The notes below the pieces were generated by a model. The model saw only the letters and a program-made list of their open reading frames with translations, had not been told where the DNA came from and made no database searches. From CAZMFZ01 sp964565665 (GTDB lineage Bacteria; Bacteroidota; Bacteroidia; Cytophagales; UBA9547), in assembly GCA_964565665.1 (NCBI GenBank), contig CAZMFZ010000018.1:1-39769 (forward strand): DNA of 39,769 nucleotides, read 5' to 3'. This document shows, one piece after another, positions 35,550 to 39,769 of this stretch; position 1 is the stretch's first letter; every line of letters starts with the position of its first letter. The position numbers and the translations under genes are program-made.

Positions 35550-37673
35550 GTGAAATTTCAGAAAAAAATCGAGTATAAATATGTGTCTTACCTATGGGAC
35601 GATGCCAAAGCTGCCGCTCTCAGTGCTGATGAAGTAGATTTATTCATCTATCGTTCTAATCTTTTAGGTGCTGATTTGAGACTAACCAACTATGCAGGGG
35701 GCAACACAAGCTGCAAAGTGAAAGACAAAGATCCTTTAACAGGCAAAAAAGAAGAAATAATGTGGGTAAAAGGCTCTGGTGGCGATATTGGCACTTTGAA
35801 AAAAGCCGGATGTGCCTCACTTTTTGTGGAAAAACTGCACGACTTAAAAAAAATATACCGCGGGCTTGAGTTTGAAGATGAAATGGTTGAATTATTCAAC
35901 TACTGCCTTTTTAACTTAAAGTCCGCAGCACCATCTATCGATACTCCACTTCATGGCTTGTTGCCTTTTAAGCATATCGATCATTTGCACCCCGATGCTT
36001 TAATAGCCATTGCAGCAGCCAAAGATGGTGAAAAAATAATGAAAGGAATATGGGGCGATACCATTGCTTGGATTCCATGGCAACGGCCAGGTTTTGATTT
36101 GGGTTTGAAATTAGAAAAATGTATCAAAAAAAATCCTGACATCAAAGGCATTATTTTGGGTGGACACGGACTTTTTACTTGGGGCGATACTTCGTATGAA
36201 AGCTACATCAATACATTAAACACAATCGAAGAAGCGAGCGAATATTTGGCTAAAAATTATGGAGTAAAACGTTCCATCTTTGGTGGTAAAAAGAGAGATT
36301 CCCTTTCTCCAGAAGCAAGAAAAGAACAAGCGTCACTAATTATTCCAAGATTGAGAGGGTTGGCTTCTTCTTATGTGCGTATGGTGGGTGGCTTTACTGA
36401 TGATGAAAGGGTGTTGGAATTTGTGAATAGCCACGATTTGAATCGTTTGGCTGCCATCGGCACTTCTTGCCCCGACCATTTTTTACGCACCAAAATTCAA
36501 CCCTTAGTTTTAGCTATTGCTGCCGATGCAGATATCGACAGCCCCGAAGTGATTGCCAAATTGGAAACCCAATTTGCCGAATACAGGGAAATGTATAAAG
36601 GCTATTACGACCGTTGCAAAAAAGAAAACAGCCCTGCCATGCGTGATCCCAATCCAGTGGTAATTGTGTACCCGGGTGTAGGAATGTTCAATTTCGCCAA
36701 AGACAGACAAACCGCTCGTGTATCAGGCGAATTTTATATCAATGCCATCAATGTAATGAAAGGGGCTGAAGCAGTAAGTGATTATCAAGGCTTACCAGAA
36801 CAAGAGGCATTCGACATCGAATATTGGTTGCTGGAAGAAGCAAAGCTGCAAAGAATGCCTAAAGAAAAGCCGCTTTCACGCAAAGTAGCTATCATTACTG
36901 GCTCTGGTGGAGGAATAGGCAAAGCCATAGCAAAGAAATTAGTAGAAGAAGGGGCGTGCGTAATGCTTTCAGATTTGAACCAAACTTGGCTAGAAGAAGC
37001 GAAAGACGAATTTGTGAAGCTATTTGGTAAAGATGTAGTGCGTGGCGTATGGCTTGATGTAACCAAAGCCGATGCTATTACAGAAGCGTATAAACAAGCT
37101 TCTCTGGCATTTGGCGGGGTAGATATTATAGTGAATTGTGCCGGATTGGCCATTTCAAAACCCCTGGAAACCACCGAAGAGAAAGATTGGGATTTGCTTT
37201 ACGATGTGCTTGTAAAAGGCCAGTTCTTAATGAGCAAAATGGGTGTAGAAGTATTGAGAAAACAAAAATTAGGTGGCGACATCATAAATATCGCTTCTAA
37301 AAACGGCTTAGTTTCAGGGCCAAACAATCTGGGATATGGTTCAGCCAAAGCAGCACAAATTCATGGCACACGCCTATTGGCTGCCGAATTGGGCAAAGAT
37401 AAAATACGGGTAAACTGTGTAAATCCGGATGCTGTAATTGGCGGTTCGAAAATATGGGAAACCAATGGATGGGCAGAAGGCAGAGCAAAAGCGTATGGTA
37501 TTACGGTAGATGAGCTGCCCAAATTCTATGCTTCGCGCACTTTATTGAATGAAATTATTTATTCTGAAGATATTGCCAATGGCGTGTTTGCCTTTGTGGG
37601 TGGCTTTTTAAATAAATCTACTGGAAATATTTTAAATGTAGACGGTGGCGTAGCGGCTAGCTTTGTGAGGTGA
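35550..37673 (+). CDS. Bifunctional rhamnulose-1-phosphate aldolase / short-chain dehydrogenase
   Basis: A 707-residue fusion. The N-terminal class-II aldolase/adducin-type domain (about 1-420) carries zinc-ligand-type His residues in PLHGLLPFKHIDHLHPDALIA and IILGGHGLFTWGDT. The C-terminal short-chain dehydrogenase (about 443-707) has the NAD site IITGSGGGIGKAIAKK (448-463), IVNCAGLAISKP and catalytic Y596/K600 (GYGSAKAA). In characterised relatives the aldolase half splits rhamnulose-1-phosphate into dihydroxyacetone phosphate and L-lactaldehyde, and the dehydrogenase half oxidises lactaldehyde. The start is GTG at 35550: a stop lies five codons upstream and no ATG fits. No rhamnose isomerase or kinase gene is adjacent, so the exact sugar is inferred. 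Confidence 0.9.
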   Translation: MKFQKKIEYKYVSYLWDDAKAAALSADEVDLFIYRSNLLGADLRLTNYAGGNTSCKVKDKDPLTGKKEEIMWVKGSGGDIGTLKKAGCASLFVEKLHDLKKIYRGLEFEDEMVELFNYCLFNLKSAAPSIDTPLHGLLPFKHIDHLHPDALIAIAAAKDGEKIMKGIWGDTIAWIPWQRPGFDLGLKLEKCIKKNPDIKGIILGGHGLFTWGDTSYESYINTLNTIEEASEYLAKNYGVKRSIFGGKKRDSLSPEARKEQASLIIPRLRGLASSYVRMVGGFTDDERVLEFVNSHDLNRLAAIGTSCPDHFLRTKIQPLVLAIAADADIDSPEVIAKLETQFAEYREMYKGYYDRCKKENSPAMRDPNPVVIVYPGVGMFNFAKDRQTARVSGEFYINAINVMKGAEAVSDYQGLPEQEAFDIEYWLLEEAKLQRMPKEKPLSRKVAIITGSGGGIGKAIAKKLVEEGACVMLSDLNQTWLEEAKDEFVKLFGKDVVRGVWLDVTKADAITEAYKQASLAFGGVDIIVNCAGLAISKPLETTEEKDWDLLYDVLVKGQFLMSKMGVEVLRKQKLGGDIINIASKNGLVSGPNNLGYGSAKAAQIHGTRLLAAELGKDKIRVNCVNPDAVIGGSKIWETNGWAEGRAKAYGITVDELPKFYASRTLLNEIIYSEDIANGVFAFVGGFLNKSTGNILNVDGGVAASFVR

Positions 37674-37685
37674 AAATTATTCTAT

Positions 37686-37715
37686 ACTTCCCGAAGGTTC
37701 AAACTTTTGGGAAGT
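37686..37715 (+). terminator. Intrinsic terminator-like hairpin after the aldolase/dehydrogenase
   Basis: An 11-pair stem with two G-U pairs (37686-37696 with 37705-37715), core ACTTCCC/GGGAAGT, lies 13 bases after the stop and is followed by TTTAA. Confidence 0.55.
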
Positions 37716-37832
37716 TTTAATGCTAAATCCTATATTTCTGAAGTCACTAATTCAAGGCAGTGGAAATTTATACTATGTTTCATCAATCAGAAATTTTAAC
37801 CATTTTTGTAACACGATTAAATAGCAATTTGT

Positions 37833-38039
37833 ATGAGAGTATTATTAGATATACAAGACAAAAAGGCAGTACACTTACTTGAAGTGTTAAAAGGCTTATC
37901 GTATGTGAAAACTAAAACAATATCTAACGAAAAAGCGGTATTGATAGAGGAAATAAAGGAAGCAGTAGAAAATCTTGCATTGGCGAGACAAGGAAAATCA
38001 ACATTAAAAACAGCACGAGATTTGTACAATGAACTATAG
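37833..38039 (+). CDS. Antitoxin of RelE-type module 2
   Basis: A 68-residue protein, MRVLLDIQDKKAVHLLEVLK then SYVKTKTISNEKAVLIEEI, with a helical C-terminal half and the closing TLKTARDLYNEL. This is the layout of small DUF2683-like antitoxins common in Bacteroidota: a short beta-alpha dimerisation part and a toxin-binding tail. Its stop overlaps the start of the toxin gene by 11 bases (38029-38039), so translation is coupled. It follows a terminator and therefore has its own promoter, although no clear TAnnTTTG match is seen. Confidence 0.85.
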   Translation: MRVLLDIQDKKAVHLLEVLKGLSYVKTKTISNEKAVLIEEIKEAVENLALARQGKSTLKTARDLYNEL

Positions 38040-38358
38040 TGTATTGCCTATTGCGCCATTTGACAGGCAATTGAAACGGTTGTGCAAAAAATATCCCTCA
38101 CTCAAGCAAGAATATTTTGAATTAATTGAAAGCCTAGAACAAAACCCAGAACAAGGAATTAAACTGGGCAATAATTGCTATAAAATACGGCTAGCAATCG
38201 CAAGTAAAGGGAAAGGCAAAAGTGGAGGTGCAAGAGTGATAGCAAATTTTGTAATTGAAGATGCAACAGTATTTCTGCTATCTATTTATGATAAGTCTGA
38301 ACAACTAAACCTTAGCGATAAGGAATTATATGAATTGTTGAAGTTTGTCTCATTATAG
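38029..38358 (+). CDS. RelE/ParE-family toxin (module 2)
   Basis: A 109-residue RelE-superfamily toxin. FDRQLKRLCKKYPSLKQEY is the N-terminal helix, LIESLEQNPEQGIKLGNNCYKIRLAI the central loop and strand, GKGKSGGARVIANFV the basic loop and strand, and VFLLSIYDKSEQLNLSDKEL the terminal strand and helix. The G-x-G-K-S-G-G-x-R-V motif belongs to the HigB/RelE-like 'KGKSGGAR' group. Coupled to the antitoxin by an 11-base overlap and closed by a strong terminator, the two form a compact self-contained cassette. Different in sequence from the first module, so not a duplication. Confidence 0.92.
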   Translation: MNYSVLPIAPFDRQLKRLCKKYPSLKQEYFELIESLEQNPEQGIKLGNNCYKIRLAIASKGKGKSGGARVIANFVIEDATVFLLSIYDKSEQLNLSDKELYELLKFVSL

Positions 38359-38398
38359 AAACTAACGCAGCAACACAATCTAAGATAGAATTCCGTGA

Positions 38399-38427
38399 AG
38401 TCAGGTGTTTCCACCTGACTTTTTTTT
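38399..38427 (+). terminator. Strong intrinsic terminator of toxin-antitoxin module 2
   Basis: A 9-bp G/C-containing stem (38399-38407, AGTCAGGTG, with 38412-38420) around a 4-base loop is followed by a run of T. It lies 40 bases after the toxin stop. Confidence 0.85.
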
Positions 38428-38569
38428 GTGGTGCAGGGAGCTGTCTCGTCCTAAAAAAAGTTTACAGTTGAGCAGTTAATCCTGCCATAAATTTACAAGC
38501 TTTCTCCTTGCACTTTTCCTTATTTACTCTCAAAGAAATAGAACTTTAGATTCTGGGGCTAAGTTGTAG

Positions 38570-38584
38570 AGCATTGCAAATGCT
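38570..38584. repeat. Small intergenic hairpin AGCATT..AATGCT
   Basis: A 6-bp perfect stem (38570-38575 with 38579-38584) around GCA, in the intergenic region before the lipoprotein gene's 3' end. The TTGCAA core resembles the hairpin at 39590-39612. There is no T-tract, so it is not a convincing terminator. Confidence 0.35.
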
Positions 38585-38615
38585 ATATAGCTGGGTTATA
38601 ATCTATTCTAAAATG

Positions 38616-39488
38616 TTAATCTTTGAAAATGATTTTCATTTCAAAAACACTTTGGTCTCTTTTGTATGGGTAATACTCTCCAAACATAAGGTACTCATTT
38701 GGGTTTTGCTTGTATAAATCAATGATTTTATACGGTACTTTCTTTACCTTTCCATTTGCAATTCTTTTGTTCTTAATTCTACCATATCCAAGGTCACTCC
38801 CTGATTTTTCATTGTAAACTGAGGCTTCTTTATAAAAAAATACGATTGAGTCTGAGAAATATGGGTATCCATTTAAATTTAAATTATGACCATCTTCCAA
38901 AGAAAAATTAATGATAATGTGATCATTTGGAGTTTCTTTTAACACAGAAAATATCATGTGAGTAGTATCAACAGTTAATAAATTATAAATAGTATCGAGA
39001 TTTATAACATATTCTTGATTGGTAGTATCTACAACTATTTTATTTTCAAAATTTTTCCACAAACCATTCCGAAGCTTCACATTTGTAAATTTATTTCCAA
39101 CCCTAACACTTGATGTATCAAAATTGGTTTGCGTTATTTTTTGATGCTCGCCATCATAAACTGTAGGTTTTACATTTTCAAACATTATTTTCGTTAGTTT
39201 GGCTTCATTAGAATGCAGATAACCCCAATGGTCGGCATCAGTGTCAAATAATTCTTTTGACATTCTTAAATCGTAGAAGTCAGACATATCCAAAATAATA
39301 GCGTGTAGTGAATCAACCAATATTTTGTGAAGCCTTTGTCTTTCTCCTTTGCCGACCGTATCCTTAGTGTGTTGGCCTGCTGTTTGCTGTGTTTGATCTG
39401 ATTTTGAGCAGGAGTAACAAATAAATACTATTCCAAAACATACCAAGAGGCTTATTTTGAATTTTAATACGATTTTAATTATATCCAT
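38616..39488 (-). CDS. Possible lipoprotein of unknown function
   Basis: A 290-residue protein with an N-terminal hydrophobic segment (KISLLVCFGIVFICYSC, residues 11-27). The Cys at 27 could be the lipidation site, but CYSC is a poor lipobox, so a signal anchor is also possible. The mature chain is polar and beta-rich with many Asp, Asn, Lys and Tyr residues; the visible repeats of 'VDTTN', 'VDTTHM' are too short to call domains. No catalytic motif is seen and I cannot assign a family. It is monocistronic, on the minus strand, and flanked on both sides by intergenic hairpin repeats. Confidence 0.7.
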   Translation of the reverse strand: MDIIKIVLKFKISLLVCFGIVFICYSCSKSDQTQQTAGQHTKDTVGKGERQRLHKILVDSLHAIILDMSDFYDLRMSKELFDTDADHWGYLHSNEAKLTKIMFENVKPTVYDGEHQKITQTNFDTSSVRVGNKFTNVKLRNGLWKNFENKIVVDTTNQEYVINLDTIYNLLTVDTTHMIFSVLKETPNDHIIINFSLEDGHNLNLNGYPYFSDSIVFFYKEASVYNEKSGSDLGYGRIKNKRIANGKVKKVPYKIIDLYKQNPNEYLMFGEYYPYKRDQSVFEMKIIFKD

Positions 39489-39589
39489 GTCATTTATTTT
39501 TTTCTTAAAGGTAGAACATTTCTAAAAAGATACAACCTCGCTGTTTAGTTTTTCAAATGCCATAAGATGGGGTTTACTTTCATCCCGTT

Positions 39590-39612
39590 ATTCGATATTT
39601 GCAATGTCGAAT
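39590..39612. repeat. Intergenic hairpin, TTGCAA-type
   Basis: A 10-pair stem with one G-T pair (39590-39599 with 39603-39612), core ATTCGA/TCGAAT, closes a 3-base loop. It is preceded by TTCATCCC, the same word that opens each unit of the nearby tandem array. Confidence 0.6.
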
Positions 39613-39648
39613 CCAAATAAAAAACGATTTGCATACCCTCTTACTTTT

Positions 39649-39769
39649 CGTTCATCCCAAATCCTCAGTATTTACCCTCCCTGAGGTATCGTTCATCCCA
39701 AATCCTCAGTATTTACCTTGCCTGAGGTTTCATTCATCTTAAATACCGAGTATTTAGCTTGCCTGAGGT
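39649..39769. repeat. 41-bp tandem repeat, about three units, open at window end
   Basis: Units begin at 39649, 39690 and 39731, an exact period of 41 bases. Units 1 and 2 are nearly identical; unit 3 is diverged (TTCATCTT, ACCGAG). In units 1 and 2 each contains CCTCAG, 12 bases, then CTGAGG, a 6-bp stem, so each unit can form a hairpin. The array continues past the window, so its real length is unknown. Confidence 0.85.

Noticed and set aside
39649..39769. Tandem repeats as a CRISPR array
   Set aside because: Units are directly abutting with a period of 41 and no variable spacers; no cas genes are present.
1..39769. Prophage, integron or large genomic island
   Set aside because: No integrase, phage structural gene, att-like repeat or sustained shift in gene style was found; the accessory genes are isolated.

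Overview
The window is a stretch of AT-rich bacterial chromosome from a member of the Bacteroidota (Cytophagales/Sphingobacteriales/Chitinophagales-like; the rank below phylum is inferred). The gene content points there: DUF4159, a DUF1573 protein, WG repeats, YtxJ/BrxC, a Bacteroidota-type SecA without the C-terminal zinc motif, and a eukaryote-like glycogen branching enzyme. Several upstream regions carry the Bacteroidota promoter pattern (TTG, 19 bases, then TAnnTTTG), and Shine-Dalgarno sequences are inconspicuous. The sequence is a draft scaffold with two 10-N gaps (4595-4604 and 8548-8557).

Layout. 1-2241: the 3' end of a FucP-like sugar transporter converges on a secreted protein of unknown function across a bidirectional terminator. 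2337-4554: a divergent pair, a 2OG-Fe(II) oxygenase and an SDF-family cation symporter, followed by a gap and a 44-bp palindrome. 4827-9509: a small membrane-anchored protein converges on a minus-strand run of pdxA, rsmE, a Uma2-type gene, a DUF4159 gene and a fatty-acid desaturase. pdxA is split by a chimeric assembly insertion made of cysteine desulfurase sequence. 9588-15072: a gene remnant, creD, a single-domain response regulator and a 1075-residue WG-repeat protein. 15273-17642: alanine dehydrogenase-like protein, tsaE and an outer-membrane beta-barrel protein. 17785-19411: a TolC-family protein and a YtxJ/BrxC-like protein. 19488-23351 (minus): a DUF1573 protein, a broken uracil-DNA-glycosylase-like gene, an RsbW/RsbV-type pair and an ABC-F ATPase. 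23487-30581: two secreted thioredoxin-fold proteins, YjbQ, GlgB and a large two-domain amidohydrolase. 30660-35321 (minus): Maf, a RelE-type toxin-antitoxin pair and SecA. 35550-37673: a fused aldolase/short-chain dehydrogenase of the rhamnulose-1-phosphate type. 37833-39769: a second toxin-antitoxin pair, a possible lipoprotein, and intergenic hairpin repeats that end in a 41-bp tandem array running off the window.

Most genes are housekeeping or envelope functions in short operons, and I see no prophage, integron, CRISPR array or large mobile island. The transporter at the left end and the aldolase/dehydrogenase at the right end both suggest deoxysugar use, but they are about 35 kb apart. 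I find no convincing new multi-gene system. The most instructive observations are the chimeric pdxA assembly, a desaturase terminator embedded in the convergent coding sequence, a decayed DNA-glycosylase-like gene with one in-frame stop, and the families of intergenic hairpin repeats.
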